Shown here: positions 9,889-19,959 of the stretch, piece by piece
Layout of the letters: each line of letters opens with the position of its first letter
Numbering within the stretch: the first letter of the stretch is position 1
NCBI GenBank assembly: GCA_011526585.1
Contig: WYBB01000056.1
Location: forward strand, 1-64,000
Length of the DNA: 64,000 nt
Source: Deltaproteobacteria bacterium
Lineage (GTDB): Bacteria; Myxococcota_A; UBA9042; PHBI01
Reading direction: 5' to 3'
Position numbers and translations under genes: made by a program
Notes under the pieces: generated by a model
Databases searched by the model: none
Told to the model about the DNA's origin: nothing
The model's input: only the letters and a program-made list of their open reading frames with translations

Positions 9889-12027
9889 TCATGGCGCGGG
9901 GAAGCGGCGATCGGTACGGGCGTCGGCGGGGATGGGGGTGGTGGCCTCGACGACGATGGCGCGCATGCGGGCGATCTCGTCGAGGCCGAGCGGGCGCACG
10001 TCGCGGTGGCCGATGACGACGAGCGGGCTGCCGTCGCGGGCGATGACCGCGTCGAGCGGGTAGGTCGTCGCGGGGGCGTCGGGGCCGCAGCTCGGATCGG
10101 CAGCGAGATCGCAGGCGCTGAGATCGAAGCGCCGGGTGCCGAAGCCGTGGGTCAGATCGAGGAGCGCTTCGTTGGGAGGCGGGGCCTCGGCGCGGTCCGG
10201 GGCGGTGGCGTGGCAGCGGTCGCAGGCGGAAAACGCGCTCGCCTTGCGGGTGGTGTGCGGGTCGATCGGGCGCTGGCCGAAGGACGGATGGCGGGCGCCG
10301 GCGGCGTCGGCGAGCGATCGCGGGGCCATCGCGAAGGCGGGGGAGTCGCCGGGCTCACCGGCGACGTGCAGCGTGAAGAAGAGGCGCTCGGCGGGCATCG
10401 AGCCCTGGAGCTTGCCGCGTTGGTTCCAGAGCAGGACCTGATCGTGGGTCGCGCTCATGAGGAGCTCGGTCGTGACGGCGCCGGGCACGATCGCCGCGGT
10501 GGTGAGGTAGCGGCCGGTGCCGGCGAGGTCGAGCTCGACGTGGCAGCCGTAGCAGCTCGGCAGCCAGCCGGCGTGGCAGGTCGAGCACTCGATCTCGTCG
10601 GCGTGCGACCAGCCGTCGTGCACCGCCTTGGCGCGGGCGGCGGCCGGGTTGTAGCGGGCATGCGCCGGGTCGAGCGCGTCGCGGGTCTGCGGCACGACGA
10701 GCGCGCGGCCGTCGCGGCGGGTCGTGAGCACGATGGCGCCGTCGGCGCGGCGCGAGAGCGCGTGCCGGGTGAGCGCGAGATCGGCCTCGCGGCGCACGTC
10801 GCCGTGGCAGTCCTCGCAGCGCCTGACGGCCGGCTCGCAGGTGCGGTCGGCGCCGATCCGGCCGCTGCCGTGGAGCTCGGCGGCGCCGTGGCAGTCGACG
10901 CACGCCAGGCCGGCCTCGAAGTGCAGGTCGGGTGGGGTCTCGTCGAAGCCGTTGTCGCGGTCCTCGTCGCGGATGAGCTGCTCGGCCGCGAGGCCGTGCA
11001 GGGGGCGGCCGACCGGCACCGCGCGGCTGAGATCGTCGGCCAGGGCGGCCTCGCGCAGCCCCTGATACGACAGGCCGATGCGCGCGCCGCCGGCGTGGCA
11101 GGCGACGCAGGTCTGGGTGGACGGCGAGGCGACGAGCGCGTGCGTCTCGGGGTGGGGCGCGACGTTTTCCGGCACGAAGGGATCGGCGCTTCGCGAGAGG
11201 CCGTCCTCGGCGTAATCGACGTGGCAGGCGGCGCAGCCGGCGCCGCGGTGGGAGCCGGGCGCGCGGGTGATCGGGCCCGAGTCCTGGAGGTGGCAGCCGA
11301 GGCAGGCCTGCACGAGCAGCTGCTCCTGGACGTTCTCCGGCGTGGGCGCGGTGCGCGGCTCGGTCGAGGCGGTGTCGATGAGGAGCGGCGAGAAGCGGGT
11401 GACGCTGGACGAGGTGCAGCCGTCGGCGCGCGGGTTCGGATCGCGCTGGGCGGTGGCGGCGAAGCGCGGCTCGACGGTGGGCTGGAGGCCGGCGCGCATG
11501 CGCGCGATGGCGAGCGCGCCGGTCTGGAGCGCGTGGGCGGAGCGGCGGGTCAGCGCGGCGGCGTCGACGTGGCAGCGGCCGCAGGTCGTGTTGACGACGC
11601 GCAGGTCGCTCGGGTTCTGGAAGCGGATCCAGGCGTCGGGCACGCGATCGAGATCGCCGGCGGTGAGCGCGTTCAGTTTTCGCGGGGCGTCGCCGGGGTC
11701 GACGTGGGCGAGGTCCTTGTCGTAGACCCAGGTGCCGTCGCAGCGCGGCTCGTCGTCGGGGCTCGAGGGCGCGAGCAGGGTGCCGTCGCAGATCCGCGGC
11801 GTGCCGCCGTGGCAGTCGACGCAGCCGAGCGGGTACCAGGGATGGGCCTCCTCGATGCCGCCGTGGGGTGGCGGGGAGAGGCCGGCGGGCGCGTCCTCGG
11901 CGAGCGGCTGGTGGCAGACCACGCAGTTGTCGCGGTGGAGCGTACGGGTGACGACGTCGGTCTCGCAGGCCCAGAGCGCGAGGCTCGGCGCGAGCGCGAT
12001 CGCGGCCAAGGCGCGCTCAGGGCACAT
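9889..12027 (-). CDS. Lipoprotein multihaem c-type cytochrome (11 CXXCH)
   Basis: A 712-residue protein with a lipoprotein signal (ALAPSLALWAC, Cys near residue 20). Eleven CXXCH haem attachment sites can be read in order: CVVCH, CVDCH, CGRCH, CLGCH, CAACH, CVACH, CVDCH, CEDCH, CSTCH, CYGCH and CDRCH. The arrangement is that of large outer-membrane or periplasmic electron-transfer cytochromes; no pentahaem nitrite reductase signature (CXXCK) was seen. Electron transfer at the cell envelope is the likely role; donor and acceptor are unknown. The start is ATG 12027 (MCPERA), overlapping the end of the upstream lipoprotein gene by 11 bp. The long open frame continuing upstream of this start is spurious. 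Confidence 0.9.
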   Translation of the reverse strand: MCPERALAAIALAPSLALWACETDVVTRTLHRDNCVVCHQPLAEDAPAGLSPPPHGGIEEAHPWYPLGCVDCHGGTPRICDGTLLAPSSPDDEPRCDGTWVYDKDLAHVDPGDAPRKLNALTAGDLDRVPDAWIRFQNPSDLRVVNTTCGRCHVDAAALTRRSAHALQTGALAIARMRAGLQPTVEPRFAATAQRDPNPRADGCTSSSVTRFSPLLIDTASTEPRTAPTPENVQEQLLVQACLGCHLQDSGPITRAPGSHRGAGCAACHVDYAEDGLSRSADPFVPENVAPHPETHALVASPSTQTCVACHAGGARIGLSYQGLREAALADDLSRAVPVGRPLHGLAAEQLIRDEDRDNGFDETPPDLHFEAGLACVDCHGAAELHGSGRIGADRTCEPAVRRCEDCHGDVRREADLALTRHALSRRADGAIVLTTRRDGRALVVPQTRDALDPAHARYNPAAARAKAVHDGWSHADEIECSTCHAGWLPSCYGCHVELDLAGTGRYLTTAAIVPGAVTTELLMSATHDQVLLWNQRGKLQGSMPAERLFFTLHVAGEPGDSPAFAMAPRSLADAAGARHPSFGQRPIDPHTTRKASAFSACDRCHATAPDRAEAPPPNEALLDLTHGFGTRRFDLSACDLAADPSCGPDAPATTYPLDAVIARDGSPLVVIGHRDVRPLGLDEIARMRAIVVEATTPIPADARTDRRFPAP

Positions 12028-12529
12028 CGAGCGTGACCCGATAGGTGGTGGCGGCGCGTGAGCCGGCGGCGGAGACCTCGCAGGCGAGCGTCGCGGCGGC
12101 GCCCTCGAGATCGGCGATCGGCAGGTGCGAGCTCGGCGGTGCGTGGCTGACGGGGATCGGCAGGCGCGCGACCTCGACCCAGCCGGGAGAGGCCGGGCGG
12201 GTCGGCGTGGTGAGATCGGTCTCGCCGAGGAGCTCGGCCGCGGTCGTGAGCGTGCACGCGACGTGCAGCGTGGCGGCGAGCGTGTCGGCGCGCAGCGTGG
12301 GCATGGTCCAGGTGCCGCCCTGCAGGCCGGCGACGACGCGCTGGGTCGGGTCGTCGTCGAGCGGGACGAAGTCTTCGCCCTCGCCGAAGCCGACGACGAG
12401 CGTGCTCGGGCCGCGCTCGCTGCCCGTGGTCTCGCCGAGCGCGACCTCGGGATCGACCCAGCGCACGACCTCGTCGCAGGCGGCGGAGGACAGCGCGAGC
12501 GCGAGGAGCAGCGGGGCGGAGCGCGGCAT
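12017..12529 (-). CDS. Small lipoprotein coupled to the multihaem cytochrome
   Basis: A 170-residue protein with a clear lipobox (LALALSSAAC, Cys20) and a mature part rich in beta-strand pattern (LVVGFGEGEDFVPL, GGTWTMPTLRADTL, AATLHVACTL). A single pair of cysteines (CTLTT and LACEVSAAG regions) could form a disulphide. No family was recognised. Its 3' end overlaps the multihaem cytochrome gene by 11 bp, so the two are almost certainly one transcript; it may be an accessory or anchoring partner of the cytochrome. The ATG at 12529 begins the signal peptide. Confidence 0.8.
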   Translation of the reverse strand: MPRSAPLLLALALSSAACDEVVRWVDPEVALGETTGSERGPSTLVVGFGEGEDFVPLDDDPTQRVVAGLQGGTWTMPTLRADTLAATLHVACTLTTAAELLGETDLTTPTRPASPGWVEVARLPIPVSHAPPSSHLPIADLEGAAATLACEVSAAGSRAATTYRVTLDVP

Positions 12530-12673
12530 CGGGCACTGGGTAGCAGAAAGGGCGGCTCGAACCCAGCAGCTCCGACGCACCACCGGGTGGCACCAGGTGG
12601 CCCGCAGGTCGAAGTCGTGCGGGTGATCCGGCCGGAGTGAAGGGCGTGGCGCGAGGGAGCGCCGGCGATCGGA

Positions 12674-13507
12674 TCACGTCCGCGGGGATCCGAGTCGGGC
12701 GGCGGTGACGAAGGCGGCGGCGCGCGCCGGATCGACCGGGGCGAGCACGTCGCCGCGCTCCTTGAGCCAGGAGCCGACGATGAGGCCATCGCAGACCGGC
12801 AGGAGGTGCGGAAGCTGCTCGGGGGTGGCGCCGCTGCCGACGAGGATCGGGCAGGGCGCGGCTTGGCGCACCTCGAGAAGCCGCGCGGGATCGGTCACGC
12901 CGCCGGTCTTCTGACCGCTGACGATGAGCGCGTCGGCCTCGCCGCGCCCGTGGGCCTCCTCGGCCTCCTCGGCGATGGGGCGCTCGGCCAGCGGGGCGGC
13001 GTGCTTGACGCGCACGTCGGCGAAGATGCGCACGTCGGGGCAGAGCGCGCGGCGCAGGCGCAGCGTCTCGTGCGCCTTGCCCTGGATGAGGCCTTGATCG
13101 GTGACGGCGGCGCCGATGTGCACGTTGACGCGGATCGCGCCGGCGCCGGTGGCGGCGGCGATCGCGAGCGCGGCGCGTGCGTCGTTTCTGAGCACGTTCA
13201 CTATCGTCGCGAGGTCGGGCGCGGCGGCGCGCACGGCGAGCACGGCGCGGGTCATCGCGGCGATGGTCCAGGCGGGCACCTCGTCGGGGTAGAAGGGGCG
13301 GTCGCCGAAGTTCTCGATCACCAGGGCGTCGAAGCCGGCGTGCGCGAGACGCTCGGCGTCGCGGCAGGCGTCGGCGACGACGCGATCGAGGAGATGGCCG
13401 CGCTCGAGCAGCGGCCCGAGGTGCACCATGCCGATGAGCGCGTGGCGGGTGAGTCCGGGCAGGACGGGGCGCAGCGGGGCGAGGCCGGCTGGGGCGGCGG
13501 CGCCCAT
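12674..13507 (-). CDS. BtpA family TIM-barrel protein
   Basis: A 277-residue protein with the BtpA family pattern: ALIGMVHLGPLL near the N-terminus, DACRDAERLAHAGFDALVIENFGDRPF, AIRVNVHIGA, QGKAHETLRLRR, a DVRVKHAAPL strand and a C-terminal phosphate-site-like GSGATPEQL. BtpA is named for stabilising photosystem I in cyanobacteria, but most homologues are in non-photosynthetic microbes and their function is unknown; a (beta/alpha)8 enzyme is probable. The start overlaps the upstream Lon-domain gene as TGATG, so the two are translationally coupled. It is the last gene of the pheA cluster. Confidence 0.88.
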   Translation of the reverse strand: MGAAAPAGLAPLRPVLPGLTRHALIGMVHLGPLLERGHLLDRVVADACRDAERLAHAGFDALVIENFGDRPFYPDEVPAWTIAAMTRAVLAVRAAAPDLATIVNVLRNDARAALAIAAATGAGAIRVNVHIGAAVTDQGLIQGKAHETLRLRRALCPDVRIFADVRVKHAAPLAERPIAEEAEEAHGRGEADALIVSGQKTGGVTDPARLLEVRQAAPCPILVGSGATPEQLPHLLPVCDGLIVGSWLKERGDVLAPVDPARAAAFVTAARLGSPRT

Positions 13508-14193
13508 CACGCCCGCGGCGCGGAGCGGCCGAGCAGTCCCTCGCGCACGGCGAAGGCCATCTGATCGACGATGTGGGAGAGCACGAGCTCGCGCCGGCGG
13601 GCGGGACAGCGCTCGACGAGGAGCTGGGCGCGCGCGAGCGGGTCCTCGATCACGGCGCTGCCGATCCGGTAGACGAGGCCGATGTCGTCGAGCGGCGTGT
13701 CGTGCTGCGGCAGCTCCGAGGCGCAGAGGCCGAAGCTCTCGTAGAGCGAGAAGAGCGCCTGGATGAGGCTCGTCGTCGCGTCGCGTGCGCGCGCCAGCGG
13801 CTCGGGGCGGTCGATCAGGTGGCGCGCGTGCGCGAGGCTGTAGGGCACCGCGAACGGGTGCGACGGCGACTCGAGCCACTCGAGGCGGCAGGCGCTGCGG
13901 CCCTCGACGACGACGATGAACTCGCCGCCTTCGAGCGGGGTGGCGACCGTGATGAGGCCGAGCGCGGCGACCTCGTCGCGCGGCGACTCGGCCGGCATGA
14001 GCGTCTGCGTCGTGCGCGGCGGCACGGCGACCCAGCGCTCGGGCGCGGGGCGCTCGAGCAGGTCGGCGACCAGGCGGCGGTGGCGCGGATCCGAGACCCG
14101 GAACGGCGTCGCGGAGGCGGGCAGGAGCACGTGCCCATCGAGCGGGAGCACGGGCACCATCAGCGGGGTTTGGCTCTCGAGCGTGACGTTCAT
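13507..14193 (-). CDS. Lon N-terminal (LON substrate-binding) domain protein
   Basis: A 228-residue stand-alone LON substrate-binding domain. It begins in the usual way, VPVLPLDGHVLLPASATPFRVSDPRHRRLV; then GLITVATPLEGG and IVVVEGRSACRLEWL follow the core beta fold, and the C-terminal half is helical (LARARDATTSLIQALFSLYE). There is no AAA+ ATPase or Ser/Lys protease domain, so it is not Lon itself. Stand-alone family members are of unknown function. The start overlaps the pheA stop by 4 bp (ATGA) and the stop overlaps the BtpA start by 1 bp, an unusually tight link to phenylalanine biosynthesis. Confidence 0.87.
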   Translation of the reverse strand: MNVTLESQTPLMVPVLPLDGHVLLPASATPFRVSDPRHRRLVADLLERPAPERWVAVPPRTTQTLMPAESPRDEVAALGLITVATPLEGGEFIVVVEGRSACRLEWLESPSHPFAVPYSLAHARHLIDRPEPLARARDATTSLIQALFSLYESFGLCASELPQHDTPLDDIGLVYRIGSAVIEDPLARAQLLVERCPARRRELVLSHIVDQMAFAVREGLLGRSAPRA

Positions 14194-15548
14194 GGCAGGG
14201 TGCGCGTCGGGTAGGAGCCGAGGACACGGACGAAGCTCGCCTGGCGCTGGAGCGCTTGCAGAGCCTGGGCGACGCGCGGCTCGCTCGGGTCGCCCTCGAT
14301 GTCGACGTAGAAGATGTAGCTCCAGGGGGTGCGCCGGTCGGGGCGCGACTCGATCTTGGTCAGGGAGACGTCGCGCACGGCGAACTCGGCGAGCGAGGCG
14401 TAGAGGCTGCCGGGTTGGTGGCGCGTGGCGAAGACGATCGAGGTCTTGATCGGGGACTCGGCGGGGAAGCCGGGGGCGCGCTGGCCGGTGACGAAGGCGG
14501 CGCGCGGCACGAGCAGGAGGAAGCGGGTGAAGTTCTCGGCGACGTCCTGGATGTTCCTGGCGAGCACGTCGAGGCCGTAGAGCGTGCCGGCGACGGTGCT
14601 GGCGATGGCGGCGCGCGAGCGATCGGCGAGTTCGGCGATGCGCCTGGCGGAGCCGGCGGTGTCGCTGCCGGGCTCGGCGGTCCAGCCGTGCGAGAGGATC
14701 CAGCCCTCGCACTGGGTGAGCGCCTGCGGGTGCGAGACCACCGTGGTGATCTCGCGCAGGGTGGCGCCGGGCAAGCCGAGGAGGGCGTGGCGCACCGGCA
14801 GGATCACCTCGCCGACGATCTGGAGGTCGTGCGAGAGGAGCAGGTCCCAGACCTCGTGGATCGAGCCGGTCGTCGAGTTCTCGACCGGCAGGAGCGCGGC
14901 GCGGGCGCGGCCCTGGTGCACGGCCTCGAAGGCGGCGCGGAAGCTCGGGCACGGGGTGATGTGCGCGCCGTCGCCGAAGAGGCCGAGGATCGCCTCGTGC
15001 GAGTAGGCGCCCGGCTCGCCCTGGAAGGCGACCGGCTGCACGACGAGCGGCGGCGCGGGCGAGAGCGGGGGCGCCGGGCGGGGTGGCGGCGCGGGCGCGG
15101 GCGCGGTCTCGGGGGGCGCGCCCTGGGCTTCGCGCAGCGGGTCCTCGGGGGCCTCGAGGCGGGCGGCCGGGCCGGTCAGGGGCGGGATCGCCCAGTCGGG
15201 GCGGAGCACGCGCGAGCCGCGCAGGTAGGCGTGGCGGACCTCTTTGAGGGTCTTGTCGGTGTTCCAGTGGATGAGCACGCGGATGCAGCGCGGCACCGAG
15301 CTCGGGGCGTCGACCTCGTGGGTGCAGAGCATCGGCACCTCGACCCAGCCGAGGCGGCGCGCGGCACGGGCGGGGAAGGTCGAGCGCAGATCGGGCGTCG
15401 TCGAGAAGAGGATCGAGGCGAGCTCGTCGGGTGAGAAACCGTTCAGCTCCTGCAGGCGCACGAGCACGTCCTGGGTCGCGTCGAGGATCTGCTCGAGCGA
15501 GTCCTCTTCGACCGTGGTGGCTCCACGGATGCCGACGACGCGAGTCAT
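14190..15548 (-). CDS. pheA: AroH-type chorismate mutase fused to prephenate dehydratase with ACT domain
   Basis: A bifunctional enzyme of 452 residues converting chorismate to phenylpyruvate for phenylalanine synthesis. Residues 1-120 match the monofunctional AroH chorismate mutase of Bacillus: RGIRGATT-like start with Arg8, FSTTPDLRSTFPA, Glu78 in THEVD, Arg90 in CIRVLI and Tyr108 in HAYL, the last four being catalytic or substrate-binding in the known enzyme. A Pro-rich linker spans about 125-170. Prephenate dehydratase follows (FQGEPGAYSHEA at 175, PVENSTTGSI at 221, NFTRF at 339 with the catalytic Thr-Arg-Phe). A C-terminal ACT domain carries the ESRP motif (400-403) that binds phenylalanine, so feedback inhibition is expected. 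Ordinary P-proteins use an AroQ helical mutase instead. The downstream Lon-domain gene overlaps by 4 bp. Confidence 0.93.
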   Translation of the reverse strand: MTRVVGIRGATTVEEDSLEQILDATQDVLVRLQELNGFSPDELASILFSTTPDLRSTFPARAARRLGWVEVPMLCTHEVDAPSSVPRCIRVLIHWNTDKTLKEVRHAYLRGSRVLRPDWAIPPLTGPAARLEAPEDPLREAQGAPPETAPAPAPPPRPAPPLSPAPPLVVQPVAFQGEPGAYSHEAILGLFGDGAHITPCPSFRAAFEAVHQGRARAALLPVENSTTGSIHEVWDLLLSHDLQIVGEVILPVRHALLGLPGATLREITTVVSHPQALTQCEGWILSHGWTAEPGSDTAGSARRIAELADRSRAAIASTVAGTLYGLDVLARNIQDVAENFTRFLLLVPRAAFVTGQRAPGFPAESPIKTSIVFATRHQPGSLYASLAEFAVRDVSLTKIESRPDRRTPWSYIFYVDIEGDPSEPRVAQALQALQRQASFVRVLGSYPTRTLP

Positions 15549-15742
15549 GGGGTGTGGATAAGTGGGATCGGGCGAGCGCGCCAGAATTTCAAAACGTCAC
15601 GTCTCGTTGCGCGACTCATGGGCGCCCGCACGCTTCGATGCTCGTGGCCGGAACACGCCCGCACGTGTCTGGCAGGGCGCGTCTCGTGCGGGCGCTTCAT
15701 TCCGCTGCACGCATCCGGTCGGGGCGGATCGGTCCGCTCCGT
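15549..15742. other. tyrA-pheA intergenic region
   Basis: A 194-bp gap on the same strand as both flanking genes. It includes the AT-richer patch around 15588-15597 upstream of pheA, which could hold a promoter on the minus strand (a TTGAAA element is present), but no convincing partner hexamer at 16-18 bp spacing was found. No terminator or leader peptide with a run of Phe codons was recognised. Confidence 0.4.
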
Positions 15743-16867
15743 TCAGATCGCCCGGTAGCCGGCAGCGCCCAGGACCTCCAACGAGCGCTCGCGGTCCTCG
15801 GCGGAGCCGACGCCGACGCGGATCGCCTCGCCTCCGGTCTCGCGGATGCGGAGGACCTCGACGTCGCGCACGTTGATCGCGTGGCGACCGAAGACGGCGA
15901 GCAGGTTGGCGAGCTCCATCGGGCGGTCGGGGATGGCGACGACGACGTCGAAGACGCGCGGCAGCATCGAGCGGCGCACGATCGGCAGCGCGTCGCGGGT
16001 GCGCTTGCCGCGCTCGGCCGAGGCGAGCAGCGCCTCGGGATCGTCGAGCTCGGCGGACAGCCGGAGCACGACGGCCTCGAGGTCGGCGAGCGCGGCGCGG
16101 ACCTCGGCGCGGTTCTCGAGCACCATGTCGCGGCTCATGCGCGGGGAGCCGGAGGCGACGCGCGTGAGGTCGCGGAAGCCGCCGGCGGCGAGGAAGAGCA
16201 GGCGCTCGCGGTCGGGGTCGCCGTCGATCCAGAGGTTGAGCGCGGTGGCGAGCACCCAGGGCACGTGCGAGACGCGCGCCACCAGGCGGTCGTGCGCGCC
16301 GGGGTCGATGTGCACGGGGTGTGCGCCGAGCGCGGCGACGAGCGCGTCGATGGCGGCGAGGTCGGCGGGCGCCGTGCGGGCGCTGGGTGTGATGACCCAG
16401 ACCGCGGACTGCAGGAGGCCGGCGTAGGCGTTCTGCACGCCCGGGGTCTCGCGGCCGGCCATCGGGTGGGTGCCGACGTAGTGCGGCAGGAGGGGCTCGA
16501 GCGCGGCGACGACCGGGCCCTTGACGCTGCCGATGTCGATCCAGCGCGAGGCGGGTGCGGCGAAGGGGGCGACCTCGCGGGCGAGCGGCTCGAGCGCGCG
16601 CACCGGGGCGGCGAGCACGCCGAGCTCGAGCTCCGAGACCCAGGGGCCGATGGCGGCGTGCACGCGGTCGGCGGCGCCCATGGCCAGGGCGGCCTCGAGC
16701 GCGCCCGGGTCGGGGTCGTAGGCGTGCACCTCGTGCGCGACGAGGCGCTCGCGCAGGCCGAGGGCCACCGAGCCGCCGAGGAGCCCCATGCCGAAGACGC
16801 CGACCGCGCGATGGGGGCGCTGGGTCAAGGCGTCGCCTTGACCAAACGGCGCGTCGAACGTATGCAC
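15743..16867 (-). CDS. tyrA: Prephenate dehydrogenase with C-terminal ACT domain
   Basis: About 374 residues. The Rossmann motif GVFGMGLLGGS lies near residue 25, the catalytic region YVGTHPMAGRE includes the conserved His, and the helical dimerisation half has HDRLVARVSHVPWVLA. The last 75 residues form an ACT domain (VFDVVVAIPDRPMELANLL), which in relatives gives tyrosine inhibition. It oxidatively decarboxylates prephenate on the way to tyrosine. The start is uncertain: a GTG at 16867 is used here, but a TTG at 16828 (reading MTQRPHRAVG) is also plausible and has an AAGG 8 bases upstream. pheA begins 194 bp downstream; both are on the same strand. Confidence 0.92.
   Translation of the reverse strand: MHTFDAPFGQGDALTQRPHRAVGVFGMGLLGGSVALGLRERLVAHEVHAYDPDPGALEAALAMGAADRVHAAIGPWVSELELGVLAAPVRALEPLAREVAPFAAPASRWIDIGSVKGPVVAALEPLLPHYVGTHPMAGRETPGVQNAYAGLLQSAVWVITPSARTAPADLAAIDALVAALGAHPVHIDPGAHDRLVARVSHVPWVLATALNLWIDGDPDRERLLFLAAGGFRDLTRVASGSPRMSRDMVLENRAEVRAALADLEAVVLRLSAELDDPEALLASAERGKRTRDALPIVRRSMLPRVFDVVVAIPDRPMELANLLAVFGRHAINVRDVEVLRIRETGGEAIRVGVGSAEDRERSLEVLGAAGYRAI
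16823..16843. promoter_or_regulatory. Perfect 21-bp palindrome at the 5' end of tyrA
   Basis: Ten bases (ggtcaaggcg) are followed by one t and then by their exact reverse complement. It lies 63 bp upstream of the divergent PH-like gene and either inside the tyrA N-terminal codons (if GTG 16867 is the start) or just over its ribosome-binding site (if TTG 16828 is the start). The symmetry is that of a dimeric repressor operator; the RNA could equally form a hairpin that hides the TTG start. Function is inferred. Confidence 0.55.
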
Positions 16868-16905
16868 CTCGGTCGCACCGGTGCCATTGTGAGGTCGAGC
16901 CGACG

Positions 16906-17304
16906 ATGACGCAAGAGACACCCGAGGTCCGGGTCCACTACGCCAAGGGTTGGGCGATCACCATCCTCATCGGGGCGGGGTTGCTGCTGGCGATGGCCCC
17001 GTATGTGCGCACCTGGATGACCGGGGTCATCGGCGCGCTGAACCTGGTCGCCGGCATCCTGATGCTGACGCGACCGCTCTACGTGCTCGGCGACGGTGCG
17101 CTGCAGGTCAAGAACCTCCTCGGCATGACCATGCGCCGCTACAACTACAGCTCGCTGTCCCAGTTCGAGGTCGAGCCGGCCGGCGCCATCTGGCACACCG
17201 ACTACGACGGCACGCGCCGCAAGGTGCGGATCTCGCGGCTGACGGTCGCGTCCGAGGATTGGAAGCGGCTCATCGACACCCTCGCGACGCGCGCCTTCGA
17301 GTAG
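16906..17304 (+). CDS. Two-helix membrane protein with PH-like domain
   Basis: A 132-residue protein. Two hydrophobic helices (WAITILIGAGLLLAMAPYV and GVIGALNLVAGILML) are followed by a cytoplasmic region with PH-like strands (LYVLGDGALQVKNLLG, YNYSSLSQFEVEPAG, KVRISRLTVASEDWKRLI). Proteins of this layout resemble bacterial PH-domain membrane proteins of unknown role. It is divergent from tyrA with at most 38-77 bp between starts, and 52 bp upstream of the acyl-CoA ligase gene on the same strand. Confidence 0.7.
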   Translation: MTQETPEVRVHYAKGWAITILIGAGLLLAMAPYVRTWMTGVIGALNLVAGILMLTRPLYVLGDGALQVKNLLGMTMRRYNYSSLSQFEVEPAGAIWHTDYDGTRRKVRISRLTVASEDWKRLIDTLATRAFE

Positions 17305-17356
17305 AGCGCGCGCGCTGCGCCCAGACGACAGACATCAGAAGAGGAGACACCGCGCC

Positions 17357-19140
<1,784 letters not shown>

Positions 19141-19141
<1 letters not shown>

Positions 19142-19959
19142 TGGCGATCCCCGAGCTCTGGAGCGACGAGGACGCCAAGGCGGAGGAGGCGCTGGCGCGC
19201 GCGGCGCGCGAGTCCGACCTGCTCTCGGCGTTGGTGGCGGTCGAGGGGCTCGACGAGCGTCGCGCGATGGGGATCGCGGAAGTGATCGCCGAATGGTCGG
19301 TGCAGGTGCGCCTCGAGCGCGACGGCGGGGCCAGCCCCCGCGACGCGTTGGCGACGGTGCTCGCGCAGCGCGAGGGGTTCATCGGCGACACCGAGGACTA
19401 CTTCGCGCCGGACAACAGCAGGATCTCCTGCGCGCTCGAGCGGCGGCGCGCGCAGCCGATCGTGCTCTCGGCGATCTGGATCCTCGTGGGGCAGGGCGCG
19501 GGGATCGAGGTCGTCGGGGTCGGGTTGCCGGGCCACTTCGTCGTCGGCGTGGATGGGCTGGTGGTCGACCCGTTCACCGGGGGACGCTTCCTGTCGATCG
19601 AACAGTGCCGTGAGCTGGCGGCGCGCGCGTTGCCGGGGCGCCCATTCGACAACGCGTGGCTCGCGCCCGTGCCGGTCGGGGCGATCGCGGCGCGCGTGCT
19701 GCGCAACCTCTCGCACGCGCTCAGGCGCAAGGGCGACGAGGCGGGCGTCTATCGCGCGACGCGGCTCCTGTCGGTGCTCGAGCCCGACGACGGACCGATC
19801 TGGGTCGAGCTGGCGCGGCAGACCGAGGCGCACGGGGCCTGGCCCGAGGCGCTGGCGCTGTATCGGCACATCGCGCGGCGCTTCGCCGATCGCCGCGAGG
19901 GGCAGATCGGCGAGATGAAGGCGCTCGAGCTCGAGTCGCGCACGCGCATCCTCAATTGA
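19141..19959 (+). CDS. SirB1/transglutaminase-like protein with TPR-like tail
   Basis: A 272-residue protein of the SirB1 (Transglut_core2) family: NSRISCALERRRAQPIVLSAIW, GVGLPGHFVVGV with the conserved His and VVDPFTGGRFLS follow the family pattern. The Cys at the classical transglutaminase position is not evident (the family usually has N-x-x-x-x-x-L-E-R-R at this point), so enzymatic activity is doubtful. The C-terminal third (ALRRKGDEAGVYRATRLLSVLE, ARQTEAHGAWPEALALYRHIA) looks like tetratricopeptide helices. The ATG at 19141 overlaps the acyl-CoA ligase stop, so the two are co-translated. Confidence 0.82.

Noticed and set aside
9541..12036. An 831-codon + strand frame over the multihaem cytochrome
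   Set aside because: The minus strand encodes eleven CXXCH motifs and a lipobox; the plus frame is compositionally a shadow.
12554..12564. tRNA-like T-loop string (ggctcgaaccc) in the 12530-12673 gap
   Set aside because: No acceptor, D or anticodon arms can be folded around it on either strand.
13507..14952. 481-codon frame over pheA and the Lon-domain gene
   Set aside because: Only the last 228 codons (from ATG 14193) are the LON-domain protein; the rest is out of frame with pheA.
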